NCBI RefSeq assembly: GCF_900187605.1 | Contig: NZ_FYEA01000012.1 | Location: forward strand, 32,448 to 96,447 | Direction: 5' to 3' | DNA: 64,000 nt | Origin: Pseudomonas sp. Irchel 3H7 | GTDB taxonomy: Bacteria > Pseudomonadota > Gammaproteobacteria > Pseudomonadales > Pseudomonadaceae | Part shown: positions 36,665-45,524 of the stretch, in pieces | How the letters are laid out: every line of letters begins with the position of its first letter | How positions within the stretch are numbered: position 1 is the stretch's first letter | Program-made: the position numbers and the translations under genes | The notes under the pieces: generated by a model | Database searches by the model: none | Told to the model about the DNA's origin: nothing | What the model saw: the letters and a program-made list of their open reading frames with translations, nothing else

Positions 36665-36803
36665 GTTCGACTTCCTCGCAGGCATTTCTCTTGTGAGTTT
36701 GCGTCGTAGTGCGAGGTTCAGCCATTTGCCACTGCCACGGCACGAACGGTACAGCTATAGTTTGCAGGCCGACGACGGCCCCACTGCACAAGGTGCTCCC
36801 GGA

Positions 36804-37364
36804 ATGACCCGATTGACCTCTCTCAACCCCTGGCTGGCGGCCCTTGCTGTCACCCTTTGCGTGCAGTTTCCGGCGCAGGCCCAGGAGCGTTTCACCCTGA
36901 ACATCCCGGGTGTTTCCGATAACCGCCTGTTCACCTCGGCAGCGGCCAGCGATGCGCCCGGTTGCGGCGGCAAGAACCAGTCGCCGGCGCTGAGCTGGAA
37001 CGCAGGACCTGCCGGCACCCAGAGTTACGCGATCGTCATGCACGATCCGGACGGCCAGAAAGGCCTGGGCGTCGATCACTGGATTCATTACGGCATCAAA
37101 GCCACCACGCACCAGATCGCGGCGGGCGTCGGCGCCAAATCCGCGTTCGAAGGTGTCGGTGGCACCAACAGCAAGGGCAACACCCATTACATGGGGCCGT
37201 GCCCGCCAGTGGGCGACAGCGCGCACCATTACATTATCCAGATCTACGCGCTGGATCTGGCCCCGGACGCCTTGCCGGCCGGTTTGACTCGCGCCGAACT
37301 GATGGAAAAAATCAAAGGCCATGTGCTGCGTAACAGCAGTGCGGTGCGGCGTTATCACCGCTGA
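36804..37364 (+). CDS. Secreted PEBP-family protein (YbhB/YbcL type)
   Basis: A 186-residue protein: signal peptide (cut near PAQA-Q), then a phosphatidylethanolamine-binding-protein fold (RKIP-like). It carries the ligand-site segments SPALSW, MHDPDG with VDHWIHY, and GPCPPVGDSAHHYIIQIYALD. Bacterial members have no settled function; ligand binding in the periplasm is inferred. The frame is open far upstream into the divergent gene, but the ATG at the signal peptide is clear. Confidence 0.87.
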   Translation: MTRLTSLNPWLAALAVTLCVQFPAQAQERFTLNIPGVSDNRLFTSAAASDAPGCGGKNQSPALSWNAGPAGTQSYAIVMHDPDGQKGLGVDHWIHYGIKATTHQIAAGVGAKSAFEGVGGTNSKGNTHYMGPCPPVGDSAHHYIIQIYALDLAPDALPAGLTRAELMEKIKGHVLRNSSAVRRYHR

Positions 37365-37451
37365 AAATATTTTTAGCGGCGTTTAACCCGAACTGAAAGG
37401 GCTGCCCGTCTCAGTGGATGAATGCTCAATTTCATCCCGAGGTCAGCCCCC

Positions 37452-39131
37452 ATGTCTCTTCCTTTTTTGCGTCCTGTTGCGGTTGCTGTGCTGCTGGTAC
37501 TCGCCGGTTGCGGTGCTTCGTCCACGCCCGATAACGCTGCTGTGCCAGCGCCGGCGCAGCCTGAAGTTCTGGTTCAACAGGAAGCCGTGATGGCTGACAG
37601 CTCAATGGCCAAACGCGCGCTGTACAGGATGCCCAATGCGGGCAGCGCGCCGATGCCGTTGAGTGAAAGTTATCCACAGAACCATCGCGACGAGCAGCGC
37701 GAGCAGTATCAGACGTTGGTTGATAACCCGATCCACAGCGTCGCCGAGACGCCGGTTTCGACTTTCAGTGCCGACGTCGATACGGGCGCTTATGCCAACG
37801 TCCGCCGCTTGCTCAATCAGGGCCGACTGCCGCCGGAAGGCGCGGTGAGGCTGGAGGAACTGGTCAATTACTTCCCCTACGACTACCCGCTGCCCAGTGA
37901 TGGCTCGCCCTTCGGCGTGACCACCGAACTGGCCGCTTCACCGTGGAACCCGCACACGCGCTTGCTGCGCATCGGCATCAAGGCCTCCGACCGAGCCGTG
38001 GCGGAACTGGCCCCGGCCAATCTGGTATTTCTGGTCGACGTGTCCGGCTCGATGGATCGCCGCGAAGGCCTGCCGATGGTCAAAAGCACGCTGAAATTGT
38101 TGGTCGATCAGCTGCGCGATCAAGATCGCGTGTCTTTGGTGGTGTATGCCGGCGAATCGAGAGTGGTGCTGGAGCCTACTTCCGGACGGCAGAAAGCGAA
38201 AATTCGTACAGCCATTGAACAATTGACTGCCGGCGGTTCGACCGCTGGTGCTTCCGGTATCGAATTGGCCTACCAAATGGCACAGCAAGCTTTCATCCCC
38301 AAAGGCATCAACCGCATCCTCTTGGCCACCGATGGCGACTTCAATGTCGGCGTCAGCGACTTCGACAGCCTTAAGCAAATGGCTGTGGATAAACGCCAAA
38401 GCGGAATTTCGCTGACGACCCTGGGTTTTGGTGTGGATAACTACAATGAGCACTTGATGGAACAACTGGCCGACGCCGGAGACGGTAACTACGCCTACAT
38501 CGATAATCTGCGCGAGGCGCGCAAAGTGCTGGTGGATCAGTTGAGTTCGACCCTCGCCGTGGTGGCAAAAAACGTCAAATTGCAGGTGGAATTCAACCCG
38601 GCGCAGGTCAGCGAATATCGCCTGCTCGGCTATGAGAACCGTGCGTTGAAGCGTGAGGATTTCAGCAATGACAAAGTCGATGCCGGCGAAATCGGCGCAG
38701 GACACACGGTGACCGCGCTGTACGAAATTGTTCCGGCGGGCGAGCAGGGCTGGCTGGAGCCGCTGCGTTACGGCAAATCCGACGCTGTTGTTTCGGCAAA
38801 GAGCGGAGAATTAGCAATGCTGCGTGTGCGTTATCAGCGTGCCGAAGGTGGGAAAAGTCTGCTGATCGAACGGCCCATCGCCAATCAGGTTGCAACTGCC
38901 AGCGAGGATCTGCGTTTTGCCGCCGCCGTGGCCGCGTTCTCCCAGCAACTCAAGGACGGCCGTTATACCGGCGACTTCAGCCTGAAGGACACCGAGGCAT
39001 TGGCCCGTGGCGCTCGCGGCGATGATCGCTTCGGTCTGCGCAACGAGTTCGTGCAACTGGTCGAATTGGCGCAAAGTCTGCGCACATCGAGTGCTTCGAA
39101 CGCGCTGGCCACTGAACGACGGATTGAATAA
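37452..39131 (+). CDS. VWA-domain lipoprotein (YfbK-like)
   Basis: A 559-residue lipoprotein. Signal with lipobox LAGC, then a disordered Ala/Pro-rich stretch, the YfbK N-terminal domain (about 85-180, VSTFSADVDTGAYANVRR), a von Willebrand A domain with a complete MIDAS (DVSGSMDRREG, plus DGDFNVGVSDFDSL) and a C-terminal DUF3520-like domain. The metal site predicts divalent-cation-dependent protein binding at the envelope. The ECF sigma gene starts directly at its stop, so the two are co-transcribed, which suggests a role in a sensing or stress circuit. A start ten codons upstream lacks a signal at the N-terminus. Confidence 0.85.
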   Translation: MSLPFLRPVAVAVLLVLAGCGASSTPDNAAVPAPAQPEVLVQQEAVMADSSMAKRALYRMPNAGSAPMPLSESYPQNHRDEQREQYQTLVDNPIHSVAETPVSTFSADVDTGAYANVRRLLNQGRLPPEGAVRLEELVNYFPYDYPLPSDGSPFGVTTELAASPWNPHTRLLRIGIKASDRAVAELAPANLVFLVDVSGSMDRREGLPMVKSTLKLLVDQLRDQDRVSLVVYAGESRVVLEPTSGRQKAKIRTAIEQLTAGGSTAGASGIELAYQMAQQAFIPKGINRILLATDGDFNVGVSDFDSLKQMAVDKRQSGISLTTLGFGVDNYNEHLMEQLADAGDGNYAYIDNLREARKVLVDQLSSTLAVVAKNVKLQVEFNPAQVSEYRLLGYENRALKREDFSNDKVDAGEIGAGHTVTALYEIVPAGEQGWLEPLRYGKSDAVVSAKSGELAMLRVRYQRAEGGKSLLIERPIANQVATASEDLRFAAAVAAFSQQLKDGRYTGDFSLKDTEALARGARGDDRFGLRNEFVQLVELAQSLRTSSASNALATERRIE

Positions 39132-39743
39132 GTGAGTCGTCTGAAAGGCTTCATCAGCCAGCTGTTTGCCTCGGCAGACAGCTCAACCGCCAGCAGCGAT
39201 GAATCGCTGCTGGCGCGTTATCGCGAGGGCGACGGCGCGGCGTTCGAGATCTTGTACGCGCGCCATCGCCAAGGCTTGTACCGGTTTCTGCTTGGATTGA
39301 GCAGCAAACCGGAGCTGGCCGACGAGGTATTTCAGGAAACCTGGTTGAGCCTGATCCGCAGCAATAGTCAGCCACAAGGCCGGGCGACATTTCGTACATG
39401 GCTGTTCCAGATTGCCCGCAATCGCTTGATCGATCACTGGCGTAAACACGGCGCCCGACAACCGCTGCACGACAGCTATGACGAGCAAAATCACGCGGTC
39501 AGCGATGAGGCGAATGATCCCGAACAACTGTTCACTCTCAGCCGCGACAGCCAACGCCTGGACAGCGCCCTGCAAACCCTGCCCGCCGACCAGCGCGAAG
39601 TGTTCCTGCTGCGCGCCCACGGCGACCTCGACCTGGCACAAATCGCCAGCCTCACCGAAGCACCGCTGGAAACCGTTAAAAGCCGTTTGCGCTACGCCCA
39701 GCAAAAACTGCGTCGGCTGCTGGCCGAGGAGGTACTGACATGA
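39132..39743 (+). CDS. ECF-family RNA polymerase sigma factor
   Basis: A 203-residue sigma factor. Region 2 spans about 28-97 (ILYARHRQGLYRFLLGL, ELADEVFQETWLSLI, FRTWLFQIARNRLIDHWR) and region 4 about 140-198 (LQTLPADQREVFLLRAHGDLDLAQIASL, ETVKSRLRYAQQKLRRLL). The GTG start touches the stop of the VWA gene with no strong ribosome-binding site, suggesting translational coupling. The next gene overlaps by 4 bp and encodes a one-helix membrane protein that is the likely anti-sigma factor. Its regulon is unknown. Confidence 0.88.
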   Translation: MSRLKGFISQLFASADSSTASSDESLLARYREGDGAAFEILYARHRQGLYRFLLGLSSKPELADEVFQETWLSLIRSNSQPQGRATFRTWLFQIARNRLIDHWRKHGARQPLHDSYDEQNHAVSDEANDPEQLFTLSRDSQRLDSALQTLPADQREVFLLRAHGDLDLAQIASLTEAPLETVKSRLRYAQQKLRRLLAEEVLT

Positions 39744-40336
39744 CTGACGCCCGCCAGACACCCGAAGATCCGCTGATCAAGCATGTACGCGAACAGCACA
39801 ATGCCGAACCGCCAGCGCACATTGATGCGTTGATCCTCAACGCTGCGCAGCGTCAAACCCCGGCGCCGAAACCAACCGTGTGGCAACGCTGGCTGGATGT
39901 CTGCCGCAAACCACGTTGGCAAGTCGCATTCGCCAGTCTTGTTGGCGTCGCCCTGATGTTGTCACTGGTCCAGCGCGCCCCCGAGCCGCAAGCGCAATTC
40001 GACTTCGCCCCCGCCCCTAGGCTTGCTGTACCCATGACTGAAACGGACTCAGCGCAACTGCACCGACTGTCCGCCCCGGCCGGCGCCATGCCGGCACCTG
40101 TGCCGATGATGGAAATGGCCGCGCCGATGCAAGATCAAGCGATCAGCGCCGATGAAACCAAACTCAACAAACGCGCCACCGCCCCGGCCAATGGTCTCGA
40201 CGCACAACTGCGCGAAGTCCTGCGCCTGCGCGAAGCCGGCCAGTCACAAGCCGCCGACAGCCTGTTCAACAACCTGCACAAACGCTACCCGAACGCCGAT
40301 CTCGACGCCCGACTCGAACAGTTGCAGAAAAAATGA
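39740..40336 (+). CDS. Single-helix membrane protein, putative anti-sigma factor
   Basis: A 198-residue protein with a cytoplasmic N-terminus of about 53 residues, one helix (about 54-72, WQVAFASLVGVALMLSLVQ), a Pro/Ala/Met-rich periplasmic linker and a C-terminal TPR-like helix pair (LREVLRLREAGQSQAADSLF). Position directly behind an ECF sigma gene with ATGA overlap argues for an anti-sigma factor, but the zinc-binding HxxxCxxC signature of classical anti-sigma domains is missing. Function is therefore inferred from context and topology. Confidence 0.7.
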   Translation: MTDARQTPEDPLIKHVREQHNAEPPAHIDALILNAAQRQTPAPKPTVWQRWLDVCRKPRWQVAFASLVGVALMLSLVQRAPEPQAQFDFAPAPRLAVPMTETDSAQLHRLSAPAGAMPAPVPMMEMAAPMQDQAISADETKLNKRATAPANGLDAQLREVLRLREAGQSQAADSLFNNLHKRYPNADLDARLEQLQKK

Positions 40337-40416
40337 CCGCCTGATCCCCCAGCCATTTGGCATTACCCTGCAAAAACGCGCACTATCGGGCTATTGCCAA
40401 TGCGCTGGAGGACAAC

Positions 40417-40620
40417 GTGGCAGCAAAAATTGACCGCATCGCCCAACTCCTCAACTGCCCGGACAAGGGTGAAGAGATGCGGCGCGCGATTACTGAGGCA
40501 CGTAAGGAATTTCTGCTTAACCAGTCGCAAGAAGATGTCGTTGATGAAGACGACGTTTTTGAGGTGGTTGAGGAGGAAGACGACGATGATTACGATGAGT
40601 TTGACTGGACGACGGAGTGA
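40417..40620 (+). CDS. Small acidic protein of unknown function
   Basis: A 67-residue protein started by GTG behind an excellent GGAGG site. The N-terminal half is a helical, mildly basic module (AAKIDRIAQLLNCPDKGEEMRRAITEARKEFLL). The C-terminal third is almost purely acidic (VVEEEDDDDYDEFDW). Such tails occur in proteins that mimic DNA or bind basic partners, but I do not recognise this family. A terminator shared with the tRNA gene follows 34 bp on. Confidence 0.65.
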   Translation: MAAKIDRIAQLLNCPDKGEEMRRAITEARKEFLLNQSQEDVVDEDDVFEVVEEEDDDDYDEFDWTTE

Positions 40621-40654
40621 CGTCGTTCCAGCCCTTTTGCATCGCTCACAAAAA

Positions 40655-40683
40655 AGCCCCGGACCATCACAGTCCGGGGCTTT
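40655..40683. terminator. Bidirectional terminator between the small acidic gene and tRNA-Arg
   Basis: AGCCCCGGAC pairs with GTCCGGGGCT across a 7-base loop, with A-rich sequence on the left and TTT on the right. It can end transcription from both sides. Confidence 0.85.
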
Positions 40684-40697
40684 CTCGTTTAAATCAA

Positions 40698-40774
40698 TGG
40701 CGCACCAGGCGGGATTCGAACCCACGACCCCTGCCTTCGGAGGGCAGTACTCTATCCAGCTGAGCTACTGGTGC
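40698..40774 (-). tRNA. tRNA-Arg (anticodon CCG)
   Basis: A 77-base cloverleaf read on the minus strand: acceptor GCACCAG/CTGGTGC, anticodon stem CTGCC/GGCAG enclosing the loop CTCCGAA (anticodon CCG, reading CGG), T-arm GTGGGTTCGAATCCCGC, and an encoded 3' CCA. No integrated element borders its 3' end. Confidence 0.95.
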
Positions 40775-41216
40775 AGCGGGCGACATCATACCTAGGTCGG
40801 CTCGGGGCGTCCATGCTGGGTTTTGGCACGGATTGTCAGTGCGCGTGTCGGCGCAAATCGCTGCATTCCATAAAGCGGTAACGTCCTGCAAAACCCTCGC
40901 TTGGCGCTTTCACGGGACTGATCTATGGTTCTGTTGCCGCGAGGGCTTTTGGCTCGTTGATCTGAAAAATTCCACAAACGCGGCGTTTTTGTTCTTTTTT
41001 TCGAACGACCTATTGTCCTTTAACCCCTTTGATCCTACGATCCGTTTGAGATTTCAAACGCTCGTTGACCGGGCGTTGAAGCGCCGGTGTTTCGAATCGT
41101 GCACTGTCGATGCGCCACACCCGGTCACTGATTTCCCTGACGGCAGCCTTGCGAGGCGCCTTTCTACAATCATAATTTGCTCCGCGCAGGCCGCGGTGCT
41201 GTTAAGGAAAGCCGAC
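40775..41216. promoter_or_regulatory. Long non-coding region upstream of gabD
   Basis: About 440 bp lie between tRNA-Arg and gabD. The gabD frame stays open through most of it, but the peptide has no features of a gene. The tRNA promoter (minus strand) must lie at its left end. A possible gabD promoter is TTGCGA (41149-41154) and CATAAT (41171-41176) with a 16-bp spacer, giving a leader of about 34 bases with an AAGGA ribosome-binding site. T-rich stretches at about 40983-41000 are unexplained. Confidence 0.4.
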
Positions 41217-42659
41217 ATGCAGCTTAAAGACACCCTGTTGTTCCGCCAGCAAGCCTTCATTGATGGCGCTTGGGTCGATGCGGACAACGGTCAGACGATC
41301 AAGGTTAATAACCCGGCCACCGGCGAAATCCTCGGTACCGTGCCGAAAATGGGCGCTGCCGAAACCCGCCGTGCCATTGAAGCCGCTGACAAGGCGCTGC
41401 CGGCCTGGCGTGCCCTGACCGCCAAAGAGCGTGCCGGCAAGCTGCGTCGCTGGTTCGAGCTGATGATCGAGAACCAGGACGACCTCGCGCGCCTGATGAC
41501 CCTCGAACAGGGCAAGCCGCTGGCCGAAGCCAAGGGCGAAATCGTTTACGCCGCTTCGTTCATCGAGTGGTTCGCCGAGGAAGCCAAGCGCATCTACGGT
41601 GACGTGATTCCGGGCCACCAGCCAGACAAGCGCCTGATCGTGATCAAGCAGCCAATCGGCGTGACCGCCGCGATCACTCCGTGGAACTTCCCGGCGGCGA
41701 TGATCACCCGCAAGGCCGGTCCAGCGCTGGCTGCCGGTTGCACCATGGTGCTCAAGCCTGCTTCGCAAACTCCATTCTCCGCATTCGCCCTGGCCGAACT
41801 GGCTCAGCGCGCGGGCATTCCTGCGGGCGTGTTCAGCGTAGTGTCCGGCAGCGCTGGCGATATCGGCAGCGAGCTGACCAGCAACCCGATCGTGCGCAAG
41901 CTGTCCTTCACCGGTTCGACCGAAATCGGTCGTCAACTGATGTCGGAATGTGCCAAGGACATCAAGAAAGTCTCGCTGGAACTGGGCGGCAACGCGCCGT
42001 TCATCGTGTTCGACGACGCGGATCTGGATAAGGCCGTCGAAGGCGCGATCATTTCCAAGTACCGCAACAACGGCCAGACCTGCGTCTGCGCCAACCGTCT
42101 GTACATTCAGGATTCGGTCTACGACGCGTTCGCCGAGAAGCTGAAAGTGGCTGTGGCGAAACTGAAGATCGGCAACGGTCTGGAAGACGGCACCACCACT
42201 GGCCCACTGATCGACGAAAAAGCCGTGGCCAAGGTGCAAGAGCACATCGCTGACGCCGTGGCCAAAGGTGCCACCGTGCTGGCTGGCGGCAAGGCGATGG
42301 AAGGCAACTTCTTCGAGCCGACCATCCTCACCAACGTGCCGAAAAACGCCGCTGTGGCCAAGGAAGAAACCTTCGGCCCGCTGGCGCCGCTGTTCCGCTT
42401 CAAAGATGAAGCCGAAGTGATCGCGATGTCCAACGACACCGAGTTCGGTCTGGCCTCGTACTTCTATGCTCGCGATCTGGGCCGTGTGTTCCGCGTCGCT
42501 GAAGCGCTGGAATACGGCATGGTCGGCGTCAACACCGGGCTGATCTCCAACGAAGTCGCGCCGTTCGGCGGCATCAAGGCCTCGGGCCTGGGCCGTGAAG
42601 GCTCCAAGTACGGCATCGAAGATTACCTGGAAATCAAATACCTCTGCCTGGGCATCTAA
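41217..42659 (+). CDS. gabD: Succinate-semialdehyde dehydrogenase (NADP-type) GabD
   Basis: GabD oxidises succinate semialdehyde to succinate, the last step of GABA use. The protein has 480 residues, the usual length. It shows the aldehyde dehydrogenase motifs PWNFP, FTGSTEIGRQL, the general-base Glu in LELGGNAPFIVFDDAD and the catalytic Cys in NNGQTCVCANR. The ATG at MQLKDTLL follows AAGGAAA. The partner transaminase gabT follows after 185 bp, so both steps from GABA to succinate are encoded together, as in other pseudomonads. Confidence 0.95.
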   Translation: MQLKDTLLFRQQAFIDGAWVDADNGQTIKVNNPATGEILGTVPKMGAAETRRAIEAADKALPAWRALTAKERAGKLRRWFELMIENQDDLARLMTLEQGKPLAEAKGEIVYAASFIEWFAEEAKRIYGDVIPGHQPDKRLIVIKQPIGVTAAITPWNFPAAMITRKAGPALAAGCTMVLKPASQTPFSAFALAELAQRAGIPAGVFSVVSGSAGDIGSELTSNPIVRKLSFTGSTEIGRQLMSECAKDIKKVSLELGGNAPFIVFDDADLDKAVEGAIISKYRNNGQTCVCANRLYIQDSVYDAFAEKLKVAVAKLKIGNGLEDGTTTGPLIDEKAVAKVQEHIADAVAKGATVLAGGKAMEGNFFEPTILTNVPKNAAVAKEETFGPLAPLFRFKDEAEVIAMSNDTEFGLASYFYARDLGRVFRVAEALEYGMVGVNTGLISNEVAPFGGIKASGLGREGSKYGIEDYLEIKYLCLGI

Positions 42660-42844
42660 GCTCGGACAAGGATCGCTGCAAACGCAAAGGGCACGAGAGC
42701 GCTGTCCCTTTGCGTGGTTTCAAACCGGAATTTTCTCTGCGGCCAGGAACGCCGTGGCAGTCGATCATCGCATGCTGCCACCGTCGATTTCTCCCGCTTA
42801 ATCCTTGAACCACGCCGCCCGATGAGCGGCGAATGAGGACTGTA
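42660..42844. other. gabD-gabT spacer with two hairpins
   Basis: ACGCAAAGGG pairs with CCCTTTGCGT (42682-42715), a 10-bp stem without a T-tract. A second stem CGCCGC/GCGGCG (42813-42831) lies just before the gabT ribosome-binding site. They could lower read-through or affect gabT translation, which is an inference. Confidence 0.4.
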
Positions 42845-44122
42845 ATGAGCAAGACTAACGCTGAACTGATGGCCCGTCGTACCGCAGCTGTTCCACGTGG
42901 TGTTGGCCAGATTCACCCGATCTTCGCTGAGTCCGCGAAGAACGCTACCGTGACTGACGTTGAAGGTCGTGAGTTCATCGACTTCGCTGGCGGCATCGCT
43001 GTACTGAACACGGGCCACGTGCACCCGAAAATCATCGCCGCCGTGACCGAACAGCTGAACAAGCTGACTCACACTTGCTTCCAGGTACTGGCTTACGAGC
43101 CGTACGTTGAGCTGTGCGAAAAAATCAACGCCAAGGTGCCAGGTGATTTCGCCAAGAAAACCCTGCTGGTCACCACCGGTTCCGAAGCCGTGGAAAACGC
43201 CGTAAAAATCGCCCGTGCCGCCACTGGCCGCGCTGGCGTGATCGCTTTCACCGGCGCTTACCACGGTCGCACCATGATGACCCTGGGCCTGACCGGTAAA
43301 GTCGTGCCGTACTCGGCCGGCATGGGCCTGATGCCAGGCGGTATCTTCCGCGCGCTGTACCCGAACGAACTGCACGGCGTGAGCATCGACGACTCGATCG
43401 CTTCCATCGAGCGCATCTTCAAGAACGACGCTGAGCCGAAAGACATCGCCGCGATCATTATCGAACCTGTTCAGGGTGAAGGTGGTTTCTACGTCGCGCC
43501 GAAAGAATTCATGAAGCGCCTGCGCGCCTTGTGCGACCAGCACGGCATCCTGCTGATCGCTGACGAAGTACAAACCGGCGCTGGCCGTACCGGTACGTTC
43601 TTCGCCATGGAACAGATGGGTGTTGCTGCCGACCTGACCACGTTCGCCAAATCCATCGCTGGCGGCTTCCCGCTGGCCGGTGTTTGCGGCAAGGCCGAAT
43701 ACATGGACGCCATCGCGCCAGGCGGCCTGGGCGGCACCTACGCTGGTAGCCCGATCGCTTGCGCCGCGGCCCTGGCCGTAATGGAAGTGTTCGAAGAAGA
43801 GCAACTGCTGGACCGCTGCAAGGCTGTCGGCGAGCGTCTGGTCACTGGCCTGAAAGCTATCCAGGCCAAGTACCCGGTCATCGGCGAAGTTCGTGCGCTG
43901 GGCGCGATGATCGCGGTCGAGTTATTCGAAAACGGCGACAGCCACAAGCCGAACGCTGCTGCTGTAGCGTCGGTGGTGGCCAAGGCGCGCGACAAGGGCC
44001 TGATCCTGCTGTCCTGCGGCACCTACGGCAACGTTCTGCGCGTCCTCGTACCGCTGACTTCGCCGGACGAGCAACTGGACAAAGGTCTGGCGATCATCGA
44101 AGAGTGCTTCTCGGAGCTGTAA
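42845..44122 (+). CDS. gabT: 4-aminobutyrate transaminase GabT
   Basis: GabT moves the amino group of GABA to 2-oxoglutarate, giving succinate semialdehyde for GabD. It is a 425-residue class III PLP aminotransferase with TGSEAVENAVKIARA, the aromatic cofactor-stacking FTGAYHGRT, the Asp in LIADEVQTGAGRTG and the Schiff-base Lys in TFAKSIAGGFPLAG. The ATG (MSKTNAEL) follows GAGGA. A strong terminator follows. Confidence 0.95.
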   Translation: MSKTNAELMARRTAAVPRGVGQIHPIFAESAKNATVTDVEGREFIDFAGGIAVLNTGHVHPKIIAAVTEQLNKLTHTCFQVLAYEPYVELCEKINAKVPGDFAKKTLLVTTGSEAVENAVKIARAATGRAGVIAFTGAYHGRTMMTLGLTGKVVPYSAGMGLMPGGIFRALYPNELHGVSIDDSIASIERIFKNDAEPKDIAAIIIEPVQGEGGFYVAPKEFMKRLRALCDQHGILLIADEVQTGAGRTGTFFAMEQMGVAADLTTFAKSIAGGFPLAGVCGKAEYMDAIAPGGLGGTYAGSPIACAAALAVMEVFEEEQLLDRCKAVGERLVTGLKAIQAKYPVIGEVRALGAMIAVELFENGDSHKPNAAAVASVVAKARDKGLILLSCGTYGNVLRVLVPLTSPDEQLDKGLAIIEECFSEL

Positions 44123-44148
44123 GCCGCGCACTGTGTGATCGGATAGAC

Positions 44149-44178
44149 AAAAAAACCCGCTTCGGCGGGTTTTTTTTC
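44149..44178 (+). terminator. Rho-independent terminator of the gab genes
   Basis: ACCCGC-TTCG-GCGGGT, a stem with a stable TTCG tetraloop, is preceded by A-residues and followed by eight T-residues. Confidence 0.92.
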
Positions 44179-44262
44179 GCCCCGTGAACATATCAATTGC
44201 TTTTGCGCTGTATCGAAAGGCCAGCATTGGCTAAGGTTCAGGCATTGCAAGGGAGAGCGCGC

Positions 44263-45474
44263 ATGACTGCCGTTGATTTACCCGCCGTACCCCGAGTGCT
44301 GATTGCCGAGGCCGATCCGTGGTCCCGGGACCTGCTCAAACAAGTGCTTCTGAACGTGCGTTGCGATGCGCGGATAGACTTGTGCGCCGACGGGCAGCAA
44401 GCCCTGTCATTGCTCAGTGAAGTGCCGTATGACCTGGCGATCGTCGATTGGGAGTTGCCCGGCATCGACGGCTTGAGCGTGCTGCGCAGCGTGCGTCAGC
44501 GCAAACGCAACCCACCGTTGCCGTTCATCCTGATGAGCAGCCGCAACGACAGCGCCAGTGTGCGTGAAGCGATTCCGTTGGCGCCCACGGCCTACCTGAC
44601 CAAACCACTGAACATGGAAAGCCTGACCGAGCGTTTGCAGGGTTTACTGCTGAATGCCGGTGAAGAAGTGTTCTGTGAGGTGCCGGCATTGGCACCGGGC
44701 ATGACCTTGTCGATATTCCTTGAACGCCGCCGCGAGCAGGCCGACGGCGCGCCGTTGATGACCGATGTGCAGGTGGCGGTAAAGCGCAGCCTCAATCCCA
44801 ATGGCCTCGATCTGAAACTGTTGGAAGATGAGATCAAAACCGACCCACAAATCACTGCAGTGCTGATCGCTGCGGCCAACAGCGCGGCGCAGCACCACGG
44901 TGCCCCGGTTCAAACGCTCGCTCAAGCCCTGCATCGCCTGGGCACCGGGCAGAGCATGAACCTGATTCTGGGGCTGGCACTCAAGCGCAGCGCCAAGCTC
45001 AGCGATCCTTGTCTGGCGGACTACGCCGAGCGTTACTGGGGCTTGTCGCTGCACACCGCTGAATACGCGCGCACCCTGGCACGCTTACTCGATCTCGATC
45101 AGGAGCGCTGTTACTGCGCGGGTATGCTCCATCGCCTGGGTGATCTGGCGTTGCTGCGTTGTCTGCAGGAGTGGCAGCAGGCCGGCGGTGCGCTGGATGA
45201 GTGGGAGGAGGTCGGCGAGGCGCTGGCGGAGTTTGGCGCGGCTTATGGTTCGGCGTTGCGCACCCGCTGGCGATTGCCGCTGGAGCTGCGTGAGCTGATT
45301 GCGTCGGTGTACCAGCTCGGCGGCGGGGTGTATTCCCGTGAGGCGCTGGTGATGAACATGGCGGCGCAGATGGCCCGCTTGACCGAGCATGAGGGCGTTG
45401 AGGAGTTGGCGAAGAGCCGCACGGCGCGGTTGCTCAAGATCGGGCTGCCGGAGTTGATGCGGATGCGCAAATAA
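44263..45474 (+). CDS. Response regulator with receiver and HDOD domains
   Basis: A 403-residue protein. An N-terminal receiver (about 9-130, phospho-acceptor Asp62 in LAIVDWELPG, conserved Lys in AYLTKP) is followed by an HDOD domain (about 175-390, with ALHRLGTGQSMNLILGLAL and AGMLHRLGDLALL). HDOD is HD-like without full catalytic residues and acts in signal relay. No kinase gene is adjacent. The ATG at MTAVDLPAV has GGGAGAG upstream; an earlier TTG lacks this. The output is unknown. Confidence 0.82.
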   Translation: MTAVDLPAVPRVLIAEADPWSRDLLKQVLLNVRCDARIDLCADGQQALSLLSEVPYDLAIVDWELPGIDGLSVLRSVRQRKRNPPLPFILMSSRNDSASVREAIPLAPTAYLTKPLNMESLTERLQGLLLNAGEEVFCEVPALAPGMTLSIFLERRREQADGAPLMTDVQVAVKRSLNPNGLDLKLLEDEIKTDPQITAVLIAAANSAAQHHGAPVQTLAQALHRLGTGQSMNLILGLALKRSAKLSDPCLADYAERYWGLSLHTAEYARTLARLLDLDQERCYCAGMLHRLGDLALLRCLQEWQQAGGALDEWEEVGEALAEFGAAYGSALRTRWRLPLELRELIASVYQLGGGVYSREALVMNMAAQMARLTEHEGVEELAKSRTARLLKIGLPELMRMRK

Positions 45475-45524
45475 CCTGACTTACGCAAACCCCGCAATGG
45501 ATCTCTGTGTAGCTGAGATACGGG

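Noticed and set aside
40698..40774. tRNA-Arg as attachment site of an integrated island
   Set aside because: No integrase, no repeated tRNA 3' end and only core genes on both sides.
40824..40838. Possible sigma-54 promoter (TGGCACG then TTGT) upstream of gabD
   Set aside because: The spacing between the GG and GC elements is too short for a -24/-12 promoter and the second element is not TTGC.
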